Both the position numbers and the translations under genes were made by a program. From assembly GCA_902806395.1 (NCBI GenBank), contig CADCWH010000401.1, forward strand, positions 1 through 9,566: DNA of 9,566 bases. The letters run 5' to 3'. Of this stretch, positions 1-6,381 are shown piece by piece (the first letter of the stretch is position 1; every line of letters begins with the position of its first letter). This DNA comes from an uncultured Thermomicrobiales bacterium (lineage in GTDB: Bacteria > Chloroflexota > Chloroflexia > Thermomicrobiales > UBA6265). The notes beneath the pieces are model-generated. The model saw nothing but the letters and a program-made list of their open reading frames with translations, was not told where the DNA came from and did no database searches.

Positions 1-49
1 CTCCTGAACCGAACCGCCCGATGCGACCCTACGCTTTCCCCACCGGGCC

Positions 50-1018
50 TCAGCCGGTCGCCCAGACGCGGGGTCGGGACTCGACGCCGAGGTGCGCGGC
101 CATCCAGGCGTCGGTGGCGTCGTGGTCGGTGCCGTCCTCGTGAGTGATGGCGTAGGGCTCCACCGGACCACCGAGGGCATCCCGCAGTGGTGCTAGCCAG
201 TTTGCCCCCGCGAGGGTGCCCGGGTCCCCGGTCGGTAGCAAGGTGGTCGCCCGGACGGCCGGGGCATGGTGACGGGGTTCGAAGTGGGACAGCGTGGCGG
301 CGACCGCTGCGGACTGCTCCGGCCACTGCCGCAGGTGATCGTTGACCTCCTCCACGGGATAGGCCTCGCTCCGTTGGCGGGCCTCCATCAGCCGATAGAA
401 CAGCGTGTCGGTCAGGTGTAGGGCGGTGAATCCAGGACGCCGGGCGGCGGTGATGATCGCCAGGTCATTGCCCATGATCCCGACCCGAGAAGGGTCGACG
501 CGGGGATGACCAAGCAGGTACTCGGCGCCGCGCAGCACGTCGGCGACGATGGCCCGGAAGATGAAGCGGGCCGGATCCTCGATGCCCATCGTCAGCAGGC
601 CCGGGTAGGCGGCGGTGAAGGGTTGGTCGGCTAGGCGCTGCCCTCGGTGGATGAGGGACAGGACGACGTAGCGTTGCCGCTGGTCGTAGTGGGCCGGGGT
701 GACGACGCTGCCGTAGCGGGGGGTATGGAGGAGTCCGGGGAACGGACCGTCCCCGGTGGGGACACTGAGCCAGGCGAAGATGCGATACGGACCGATGCTC
801 GTCAGCCGGACCTCGTAGGTCGTGGCGAAGGGGGTCGAGCGGAGTGGGACGGCCGTCTCTTCGGCCGCGGCGGGATAGTGGGCCAGTTCGGCGTCGATCC
901 GCTCCCAGTAGGCGCCGAAACCCTCGGGCGGCCCGGGCAGGGCGGTCTCGTCCGAGATGGCACCGTGGTCAACGGCGGGGGACGTGGTCACGGGCTCCTC
1001 GGGGGTCGCGTCAATCAC
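50..1018 (-). CDS. CE7-like alpha/beta hydrolase paralogue lacking the catalytic serine
   Basis: A 322-residue protein, the same length as the upstream esterase and clearly homologous to it. Shared stretches are VDPSRVGI/VDPARIGI, YPVEEVNDHLRQWPE/YPYEEINEYLRQAPE, and FPGLLHTP/FPGLLIVP. The nucleophile elbow is altered: where the partner has GSSQGGALTV, this protein has GNDLAI (173-178), with no Ser and about four residues fewer. The CE7 RGQ motif is intact at 125-127, an Asp (D245 in TGDPG) sits where the acid should be, and H263 or H269 could stand for the His. It is therefore unlikely to be a normal serine esterase. It may bind sugar, pair with the active paralogue, or regulate it. CE7 enzymes are often hexamers, so a mixed oligomer is conceivable. 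The absence of stops and the intact coupling to the partner argue against random decay. Last gene visible; only 49 bp remain to the window edge. Confidence 0.85.
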   Translation of the reverse strand: MIDATPEEPVTTSPAVDHGAISDETALPGPPEGFGAYWERIDAELAHYPAAAEETAVPLRSTPFATTYEVRLTSIGPYRIFAWLSVPTGDGPFPGLLHTPRYGSVVTPAHYDQRQRYVVLSLIHRGQRLADQPFTAAYPGLLTMGIEDPARFIFRAIVADVLRGAEYLLGHPRVDPSRVGIMGNDLAIITAARRPGFTALHLTDTLFYRLMEARQRSEAYPVEEVNDHLRQWPEQSAAVAATLSHFEPRHHAPAVRATTLLPTGDPGTLAGANWLAPLRDALGGPVEPYAITHEDGTDHDATDAWMAAHLGVESRPRVWATG

Positions 1019-1030
1019 GTCACCGCCTCC
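1015..1030 (-). promoter_or_regulatory. GTGA overlap and ribosome site coupling the two esterase-like genes
   Basis: The first esterase stop TGA (1017-1015) overlaps the GTG start (1018-1016) of its paralogue as GTGA. GGAGG at 1030-1026, inside the end of the first gene, is 7 nt before the GTG. This layout predicts translational coupling and thus similar amounts of the two proteins, and it fixes the paralogue's start although the frame is open back to 1240. Confidence 0.75.
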
Positions 1031-1983
1031 GGTGGGGCCGCATCGCGGCGCTGTTCCGGCCGGAGGTGGGCGGCCAGGAATGCCTCCACCTCGGCCATCT
1101 CCCAGTAGATGCCGGCGTTGTGGCCGCAGCGTGGGTAGGCGTGCAGGGTCTTGGGGCATTCGAGGGCGGCGAGCAGATCGTAACCCGTCTCCGGGGGGCA
1201 GATGTCGTCCGCCAGGCCGATGTAGATCAGCATCGGGCAACGGATCGCGGGGGCAAAGTTGAGACCGTCGAAGTAGGCCAGCGTCTCCTCCACCGCTGGC
1301 CGTCGCTCCGGAGCTTGACGGAGATACTCGTTGATCTCCTCGTAGGGGTAGGAGTGGGTCAGGTCGGCCGAGTCGAGGAAGCCGCAGAGGTATGGCGCCC
1401 CGGCCGCGCCGCAGACGATCACGTCCGGGCGCAGGGCGGCGGTGGTCACGGTCAGGGCACCTCCCTGGCTACTGCCGTGGATGCCGATCCGAGCCGGGTC
1501 CACCTCGGGCCGGGAGAGGAGGAAGTCGACCGCCCGGTAGGCGTCGACGTAGAAGCCCCGGTAGCTGTACGTGTGGCGGTCGAGGATGTTGTGGGTCAGC
1601 AGGTTCGGGTATCCGGGGTTGAATTGGGCGTTGGAGCGGAGTTTGCCCCGCGGGGCGACGCCGACCGCCGCGTAGCCCAGTTTGGCCCACGACTTCGGCA
1701 GGGTCGGCTCGGAGATATAGCCAGGCACGATCAGCAGGCCCGGGAACGGGGCCGTCGCCACCCTCCTGGTCGGGAGGCAATACCATCCCGCGATCCGGAC
1801 CCCGTCCAAGCTGTCGTAGCCGATCTCGAAGACTTCAACGTCCGCCGTCGAGCGGAGCGGAACGGGGCTGATCGTCGGGTTGAGGGGGATCCCGTCCGCC
1901 TCGGCGGTGATCTCCGCCCAGAAGGCGTCGAAGTCAGCAGGGCGGCGGACGCTGGTGCGGTGCTGGTCGGCGGGGGCGCGCAT
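1015..1983 (-). CDS. Acetylxylan esterase / cephalosporin-C deacetylase-like hydrolase (CE7)
   Basis: A 322-residue alpha/beta hydrolase of the AXE1 (CE7) family, whose members remove O-acetyl groups from xylo-oligosaccharides and other acetylated sugars, usually inside the cell after uptake. The nucleophile elbow GSSQGG at 170-175 gives S172. D259 in GLADDICPP and H288 in RCGHNAG complete the triad. The family segments YPYEEINEYLR (about 202-212) and FPGLLIVPGY (about 80-89) are present. Two usual CE7 motifs deviate: RGQ is RGK at 112-114, and the His is followed by Asn instead of Glu. No signal peptide is visible. ATG 1983 is preceded by AAGGA at 7 nt. The next gene, a paralogue of identical length, overlaps it by 4 bp. 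Deacetylation of the transported oligosaccharide is the likely role. Confidence 0.88.
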   Translation of the reverse strand: MRAPADQHRTSVRRPADFDAFWAEITAEADGIPLNPTISPVPLRSTADVEVFEIGYDSLDGVRIAGWYCLPTRRVATAPFPGLLIVPGYISEPTLPKSWAKLGYAAVGVAPRGKLRSNAQFNPGYPNLLTHNILDRHTYSYRGFYVDAYRAVDFLLSRPEVDPARIGIHGSSQGGALTVTTAALRPDVIVCGAAGAPYLCGFLDSADLTHSYPYEEINEYLRQAPERRPAVEETLAYFDGLNFAPAIRCPMLIYIGLADDICPPETGYDLLAALECPKTLHAYPRCGHNAGIYWEMAEVEAFLAAHLRPEQRRDAAPPEAVT

Positions 1984-2094
1984 CGTGTGGTCCTTGGTAG
2001 GGAGACGGGGCCGTGGTCTCGGGCGAGCGAGCGATGATCGGCCGGTCGTCTCATCCCGGTGTCGGAGAAGACGTGGCGGGCCGGATCCGGAGGG

Positions 2095-3306
2095 TCACGG
2101 ACGCAGGTCCGCGAAGGCGGCGAGCATCCGGCGGGTCATCAGGCCGTAGTTGTAGACATTGATCCCGGCCACGCCCGCCTCACGCCAGGCGGCTACTCGG
2201 GGGGCGACCGTGGCCGGGTCGACGGTGTCGGGGGCGATGGCCCGGATCATCCCGAGGACTGGCTTACCACCCATGATTTCTCGCAGTTCGGCGGTCCGCT
2301 CGCGGACGTCGGCGTGAGACGTGGCGTAGCCGGCCAGCGCCTCGTCGGCCAGGCGCGGCAGGGCGGTCCGGGCATCATCGCTTACCTCACCGGGGTTCAG
2401 CGCGGCGAACTGCCGTACCCGCGTGTCCGGGCTGACCCCCTTGATCGCGGCGTAGAGGTCCAGGCCCAGTCGCGTCACGATGTCGGCGCGCAGCGTCCCA
2501 TAGGCCTGGAAATCGGCGTCGTCGAGGAGTGCCGACGCGTCGTCGGTCGGTGCCCCGTCGCTGCCGGTCAGGCCGCCGGCGCGCTCCCAACTCGTCTCCA
2601 GCAGACTCGCCACCCGGCGCCGGACGCCCTCGACATCGATCCCCGCCGCCCCGGCCCGCAGCATCTCGTGCTCCGTGAAGGAGATGCCGAGGAGGCGCTC
2701 CTGGGTCGCGTCGAGGGCGACCCCGGTGATCTCGTGATGGTAGCCGTGGGTGAAGCTCATTGCCCCCGGCGACTCCAATTCGATCGCGCTCAGCTCTCTC
2801 CCCCGGACCACGTCTTCGACCAGGGCCAGGGCGTACTCCCGCACGGCCGGGTGGGCCGGGTCGAGGCTGTGGATGTAGGGATCGCCGAAGGCGTTGCGCA
2901 TCGCGCAGTCCGGGTGCCGCTCGCCGAGCCAGCTGTTGTGGAGCAGGACGACCCAGGCGACCAGGTCGAGCCCGCGCGCCCGCCTGGCGGCGTCGAGGGC
3001 GGCGAGCGGGGAGGAGCCGCCGCTGACGAAGCGACTGAGCCGGGGCTGCAGGCGGCCGTAGCGTTCCGGCCGGGGCCGGAAGTAGAAGGCACCGTCCTCG
3101 GCGAAGTAGACCCGATGACGGGGGTTGTGAGGCAAGAGGAACCGGCCGGTGTGGTAGGCGCAAGCGAGGTTGACCGCCGTGAACCCCGCGTCGGCGATCG
3201 CGTCGACGACCTCGGCGTACCCTTCGGCCTCAAGATCCCAGGGATAGGTGTAGAGGCCCATCGCCATCGTTGCCGTCCCGGTCGTTTCCGCCCGTCTCTC
3301 GTCCAC
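2095..3306 (-). CDS. Uncharacterised (beta/alpha)-barrel-like protein, possible glycoside hydrolase relative
   Basis: A 403-residue cytoplasmic-looking protein I cannot name. No signal peptide or membrane segment is visible. Alternating strand-helix order suggests a TIM-type barrel: GLYTYPWD near residue 17, AVNLACAYHTG near 44, DLVAWVVLLHNSW near 114, SAIELESPGAMSF near 173, KPVLGMIRAI near 348, and GINVYNYGLM near 371. The polar ends of these strands (Asp/Tyr, His, His-Asn, Glu-x-Glu, Tyr-Asn-Tyr) resemble the active-site rim of glycoside hydrolases or sugar isomerases, with E176 and E178 as candidate catalytic residues. The start GTG 3306 has GGAGG 4 nt upstream; ATG 3264 or 3258 is possible but lacks such a site. 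It lies between the SDR and esterase genes, so it likely acts on the imported sugar. A non-enzymatic or xylose-isomerase-like epimerase role is also possible. Confidence 0.75.
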   Translation of the reverse strand: MDERRAETTGTATMAMGLYTYPWDLEAEGYAEVVDAIADAGFTAVNLACAYHTGRFLLPHNPRHRVYFAEDGAFYFRPRPERYGRLQPRLSRFVSGGSSPLAALDAARRARGLDLVAWVVLLHNSWLGERHPDCAMRNAFGDPYIHSLDPAHPAVREYALALVEDVVRGRELSAIELESPGAMSFTHGYHHEITGVALDATQERLLGISFTEHEMLRAGAAGIDVEGVRRRVASLLETSWERAGGLTGSDGAPTDDASALLDDADFQAYGTLRADIVTRLGLDLYAAIKGVSPDTRVRQFAALNPGEVSDDARTALPRLADEALAGYATSHADVRERTAELREIMGGKPVLGMIRAIAPDTVDPATVAPRVAAWREAGVAGINVYNYGLMTRRMLAAFADLRP

Positions 3307-3389
3307 ATCGCCTCCACGTTGACCGGTCCGGTGATTGGGCCCTGGGTCGGCGCGGTCCCCATCGGTCCCCGACCCTGGAGCGTTGCGTT

Positions 3390-3417
3390 ACGCTATCGCA
3401 CCCGGGAATGGCGTCAA
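3390..3417 (-). promoter_or_regulatory. Possible internal promoter before the barrel-protein gene
   Basis: TTGACG (3417-3412) and TAGCGT (3395-3390) are separated by 16 bp in the 141-bp gap upstream of the GTG at 3306. The -35 matches five of six positions, the -10 only three. It could give separate expression of the last three genes. Weak evidence on its own. Confidence 0.3.
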
Positions 3418-3447
3418 CCCATCAGGTCCCGGCACACCACCTGTCCC

Positions 3448-4245
3448 CTATTCCAGCAGGTAGCCCCGGTGGCCGCCATCCACCAGCAATGACTGGCCGG
3501 TGGTGAAGGCGCTGGCCGGGGAGCAGAAGAAGGCCACGGCCGCCGCGATGTCCTCGGCCCGGCCGACGCGGCCGACCGGGATGTGGAGGGCCAACCTCGC
3601 GCGGTCGGCGTCGGTCGGCTCGCTGCCGGGCCGCTCGGGGACCGCGCCGGGGATCACGCAATTGACCGTCACGCCGTGGGGCGCCAGTTCGTGGGCCATG
3701 TTGCGGGTCAGGGTCTCGATCGCGCCCTTGGCGCTGTCGTAGACCGCGCCGTCCGAGTGAGCACCGTGGGTGCCGATGGTCGAGACGTTGACGATCCGGC
3801 CCCCGGATCCCCGACCGATCAGGTGGCGGGCGACATGTTGGGAGAGGATGAATGGGGCCCGGAAGTTGACGTTCACCTGCTCCTCGAATGCGGCGTCAGT
3901 GACCTCCCAGAAGGGACCGCGTAGGCTCATCCCGGCGTTGTTGACCAGGATGTCGAGGGCGCCGTCGGCCAGCGCCCGCTCGGCCAGGCGATGGGCCGCG
4001 TCTGGCACGGCCAGGTCGGCGGCATAGCCCCGGCAGGCGACCCCATCGGCTGACAACTCGCCGACGACACGCTCGACATCGGCTTCATCCCGGCCACTGA
4101 CAACGATCCCCGCCCCGGACCGGGCCAGCCAATCAGCGATGGTCCGCCCCAACCCCCGGGTGCTACCGGTGACCAGGACGACCTTGCCGGCCAGTGACCC
4201 GGGCGGGTCAAGCCCGGCCGGGACATCCGATGTCGTCTCGGTCAT
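3448..4245 (-). CDS. Classical SDR-family oxidoreductase
   Basis: A 265-residue NAD(P)-dependent short-chain dehydrogenase, acting in the cytoplasm. The Rossmann glycine motif TGSTRGLG is at 26-33, NNAG at 102-105, and the catalytic set is N127, S145, Y159 and K163 (YDSAK). The C-terminal GQSLLVDGG is the usual FabG/gluconate-dehydrogenase-like ending. GRD around residue 51 follows the second strand. The chemistry is a reversible alcohol/ketone interconversion; in a sugar operon a sugar or sugar-acid (for example 2-keto acid) substrate is likely, but this is inference. I prefer ATG 4245 over the in-frame ATG 4290 because the extra 15 residues are charged and not SDR-like and neither has a strong ribosome site. 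It begins 64 bp after the second permease gene, on the same strand, and is probably co-transcribed with it. Confidence 0.92.
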   Translation of the reverse strand: MTETTSDVPAGLDPPGSLAGKVVLVTGSTRGLGRTIADWLARSGAGIVVSGRDEADVERVVGELSADGVACRGYAADLAVPDAAHRLAERALADGALDILVNNAGMSLRGPFWEVTDAAFEEQVNVNFRAPFILSQHVARHLIGRGSGGRIVNVSTIGTHGAHSDGAVYDSAKGAIETLTRNMAHELAPHGVTVNCVIPGAVPERPGSEPTDADRARLALHIPVGRVGRAEDIAAAVAFFCSPASAFTTGQSLLVDGGHRGYLLE

Positions 4246-4309
4246 GTCGGAGACGCCTCGCTTATGGGGATGGTCCCGGTCGCCGCGCATCGCGGCCGGT
4301 GGTGGCTGG

Positions 4310-5212
4310 TCAACCCTTGAGTGCCCCCGCCGTCAAGCCCGATTCCAGGCGGCGCTGGAAGATGACGTAGACCACCAAGGTCGGCACCATCGTGATCGTC
4401 AGGGCGGCGAAGAGGGCACTGTAATCATTCTGGTACCCCTGCTGGATGGCGAGGAAGGCGAGACCCTGGGAGAGCACGTAGCGGTCCTGGTCTGGCATCA
4501 GGACCAAGGGCAACAGGAACTGGTTCCATTGGCCGAGGAAGTTGAAGATGCCCATCGCGATGAGACCGGGCTTGGCCATCGGCAGCATGATGTCGAAGAA
4601 GACCCGGAAGTGGCTGGCTCCGTCCATGATCCCCGCTTCGGCGACCTCCCCGGGCAGTGATTTGAAGAACCCGGTCAGGAAGAAGATCGTGAAGGGCAGC
4701 GAGTAGGCGATATAGACCAGGATCAACCCCTGGTAGGTGGCCGTCATGTTCAGATCGCGGAGCAGGAAGAAGAGCGGCACCAGGGCGAGGAAGACGGGGA
4801 ACATCAGCCCGGAGAGGAACAGGTAGAACAGGAACTGGCGACCGGGGAACTCGAACCGGGCCAGGACGTAGGCCGCCATCGAGGAGACCAGCAGCGTCCC
4901 GACCAGGGAACCGGAGAGCACGATCAGCGTATTGAAGGCATAACGGCCGATCCGGGCCTCGTTCCAGGCCCGGGCGAAATTGTCCCATTGCAGGGTCGCC
5001 GGCAATTCCCAGGGGCTGAAGATGATCTCGGAATCGGTCTTGAAGGCGGTCATCACCATCCACAGGAACGGGAAGATGACCATCAACGCCCAGAGCATGA
5101 GGAGGACTTGGGACGTGCCGCTGAAGAGGCGGTCGCCGGTCCCGGTCCGCACGACCCCCCGCTTCACCGGTTCGGCGCGCGTCTCGTCCGATTGAAGTGC
5201 GTCGACGCTCAT
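4310..5212 (-). CDS. Carbohydrate ABC transporter permease, MalG/NgcG type
   Basis: A 300-residue second permease that pairs with the preceding one in the membrane. About 30 hydrophilic residues precede the first membrane span (about 34-56, ending in FPFLWMVMTAFKTDSEI, a MalG-type signature). Further spans lie near 92-116, 127-152, 160-183, 215-237 and 265-286. The EAA loop occupies about 189-216, with EAGIMDGASHFRVFFDIMLP and a following KPG. LESGLTAGALKG at the C-terminus is the usual ending of this subfamily. The start ATG at 5212 has GAGGGG 8 nt upstream. It lies 136 bp after the first permease. No ATP-binding subunit follows, so an ATPase encoded elsewhere must energise the complex. Family and role are secure; substrate follows from the binding protein. 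Confidence 0.93.
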   Translation of the reverse strand: MSVDALQSDETRAEPVKRGVVRTGTGDRLFSGTSQVLLMLWALMVIFPFLWMVMTAFKTDSEIIFSPWELPATLQWDNFARAWNEARIGRYAFNTLIVLSGSLVGTLLVSSMAAYVLARFEFPGRQFLFYLFLSGLMFPVFLALVPLFFLLRDLNMTATYQGLILVYIAYSLPFTIFFLTGFFKSLPGEVAEAGIMDGASHFRVFFDIMLPMAKPGLIAMGIFNFLGQWNQFLLPLVLMPDQDRYVLSQGLAFLAIQQGYQNDYSALFAALTITMVPTLVVYVIFQRRLESGLTAGALKG

Positions 5213-5313
5213 CGGCGGTTCCCCTCACCGGTCCAGGGCCGGAATCGTGGCTGGCTCGCGCTCCCCGTCGCCGTCGCTTGGCCGTGGGCGTGTGGTCCTG
5301 ATGAGGGTGTCAT

Positions 5314-5333
5314 GTCGGGGTTCACTCCCGGAC
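5314..5333 (-). other. Short imperfect hairpin between the two permease genes
   Basis: On the minus strand GTCCGGG and CCCCGAC pair over 7 positions with one central C-C mismatch around a 6-nt loop. It begins 15 nt after the first permease stop. No T tract follows. It is a weak candidate for mRNA processing or stability; chance is quite possible at this GC content. Confidence 0.25.
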
Positions 5334-5348
5334 GGCGCGGAGCGGGGC

Positions 5349-6245
5349 TCAGTATTGGTAGGTCTCCCGCCTCGTCAGGCGCATGACGCCGACCGAGAGG
5401 AGCATGGTCAGCAGGAGCAGGATGACGCCGATCGCCGAGGCCGAACCCCAGCGACTCTTGTCGAAGGCCTCGTTGTAGAGATACAGGGCGGCCACCTCGG
5501 CCCGCCGACCGGTGAGCGTCGAGCCGCCCCCGGTCATCACCTGGACGAGGACGAAGAAGTCCAGGGCGAAGATCGCCAGGTAGATCATCGTGGTCCGTAC
5601 CGTCTCCCAGATCAGGGGGAAGGTGATGTCCCGGAACGAGGTCCATCGCGAGGCCCCGTCCAGGACTGCCGCCTCGTAGAACGAACTCGGGATGGCCTGC
5701 ATCGCCGCCAGATAGATCACCATGTAGAAGCCGACCCCGGACCAGATGGCCACTGCCGCGATCGACCAGAGCACCAGGTTCGGGTCCGCCAGCCAGGTCC
5801 GCTGGAGGCCATCGAGGCCGACCGCACCTAGGAAGCCATTGAGGAGCCCGATATTGGGGTTGTAGACGTAGCTCCAGAGGATGCCGACGATCACCGCCGG
5901 GATCACCTGGGGGAAGAAAAAGACGATCCGGTAGAAGGACGCGCCGCGTACGGCCTGGTCACCCTGGGTGAACAGGGCAGCGAAGGTCAGGCCGATGGCG
6001 ATGGTAACCAGCGGTAGCACGACCAGCAGTTGGGCATTGCGGGAGAGGGCTTCGAGGAATCGCTCGTCGCCCGCCAGGCGCTGGTAGTTATCGAGACCGA
6101 CGAAGGGCTTGTTGGCGGAGGTGCCGCGCCAACTCGTCAACGAGAGGTAGATCGCCTGGGCATAGGGGTAGAGGACGAAGAGGGCGTAGAGGCCGACCGC
6201 GGGCAGCATGAACGGGATGATCAACCGATATTTGTGATAGTGCAT
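5349..6245 (-). CDS. Carbohydrate ABC transporter permease, MalF/NgcF type
   Basis: A 298-residue inner-membrane permease that forms half of the translocation pore for the sugar bound by the upstream protein. About six membrane segments are visible, near residues 8-30, 72-94, 108-128, 159-181, 208-230 and 261-287. The EAA loop that contacts the ATPase is present at about 190-212 (YEAAVLDGASRWTSFRDI then TFP), with the conserved Glu, Ala-Ala and Gly. The N-terminal LYPYAQAIYLSLTSW segment is typical of the first CUT1 permease. I chose ATG 6245, preceded by GGGGA at 5 nt; the frame is open further upstream but that sequence is Arg/Pro-rich and not permease-like. It starts 136 bp after the binding-protein gene. 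By order and partner it corresponds to NgcF, but the sequence alone does not prove that substrate. Confidence 0.92.
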   Translation of the reverse strand: MHYHKYRLIIPFMLPAVGLYALFVLYPYAQAIYLSLTSWRGTSANKPFVGLDNYQRLAGDERFLEALSRNAQLLVVLPLVTIAIGLTFAALFTQGDQAVRGASFYRIVFFFPQVIPAVIVGILWSYVYNPNIGLLNGFLGAVGLDGLQRTWLADPNLVLWSIAAVAIWSGVGFYMVIYLAAMQAIPSSFYEAAVLDGASRWTSFRDITFPLIWETVRTTMIYLAIFALDFFVLVQVMTGGGSTLTGRRAEVAALYLYNEAFDKSRWGSASAIGVILLLLTMLLSVGVMRLTRRETYQY

Positions 6246-6257
6246 AGCTATCCCCGG

Positions 6258-6305
6258 GACGGGTGGAAATGGGCCAGGCGCCACCCGTCGCTCGACGGGT
6301 GGAAA
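6258..6305. repeat. Direct copies of GACGGGTGGAAA with an inverted copy between
   Basis: The 12-mer GACGGGTGGAAA occurs at 6258-6269 and again at 6294-6305, 36 bp apart, with the inverted CCACCCGTC at 6281-6289. The left copy offers a second pairing partner for the inverted copy, so two mutually exclusive stems are possible. Confidence 0.6.
6281..6302 (-). other. Stable intercistronic hairpin between binding-protein and permease genes
   Basis: CCACCCGTCG and CGACGGGTGG are perfect 10-bp inverted repeats with a 2-nt centre; in mRNA a 9-bp GC-rich stem with a GAGC tetraloop is likely. It lies about 80 nt after the binding-protein stop and 36 nt before the next start, without a following U tract. 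Similar hairpins between malE and malF-type genes protect the upstream message or attenuate downstream expression, so that binding protein exceeds permease. The role here is inferred. Confidence 0.6.
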
Positions 6306-6381
6306 CCCGGTCTGGCTTCCCGGAACCCGGGGAAGGACGGGCCGAGCGCACGTCCCTCCCCGGTCGTCGGGCGATCGGCCG

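Noticed and set aside
1019..1240. Extending the serine-less CE7 paralogue upstream to an in-frame start at 1240
   Set aside because: The added 74 residues are Pro/Arg-rich out-of-frame readings of the esterase gene; GTG 1018 has a ribosome site and a normal family N-terminus.
844..2037. Plus-strand open frame of 397 codons, antisense to the esterase genes
   Set aside because: Arg/Gly/Val-rich with no family motif. It lies opposite two well-supported genes and reflects high GC codon bias.
2059..3492. Plus-strand open frame of 477 codons, antisense to the barrel-protein gene
   Set aside because: No recognisable domain. The minus-strand protein has coherent strand-helix structure and a ribosome site, whereas this one is a mirror of its codon bias.
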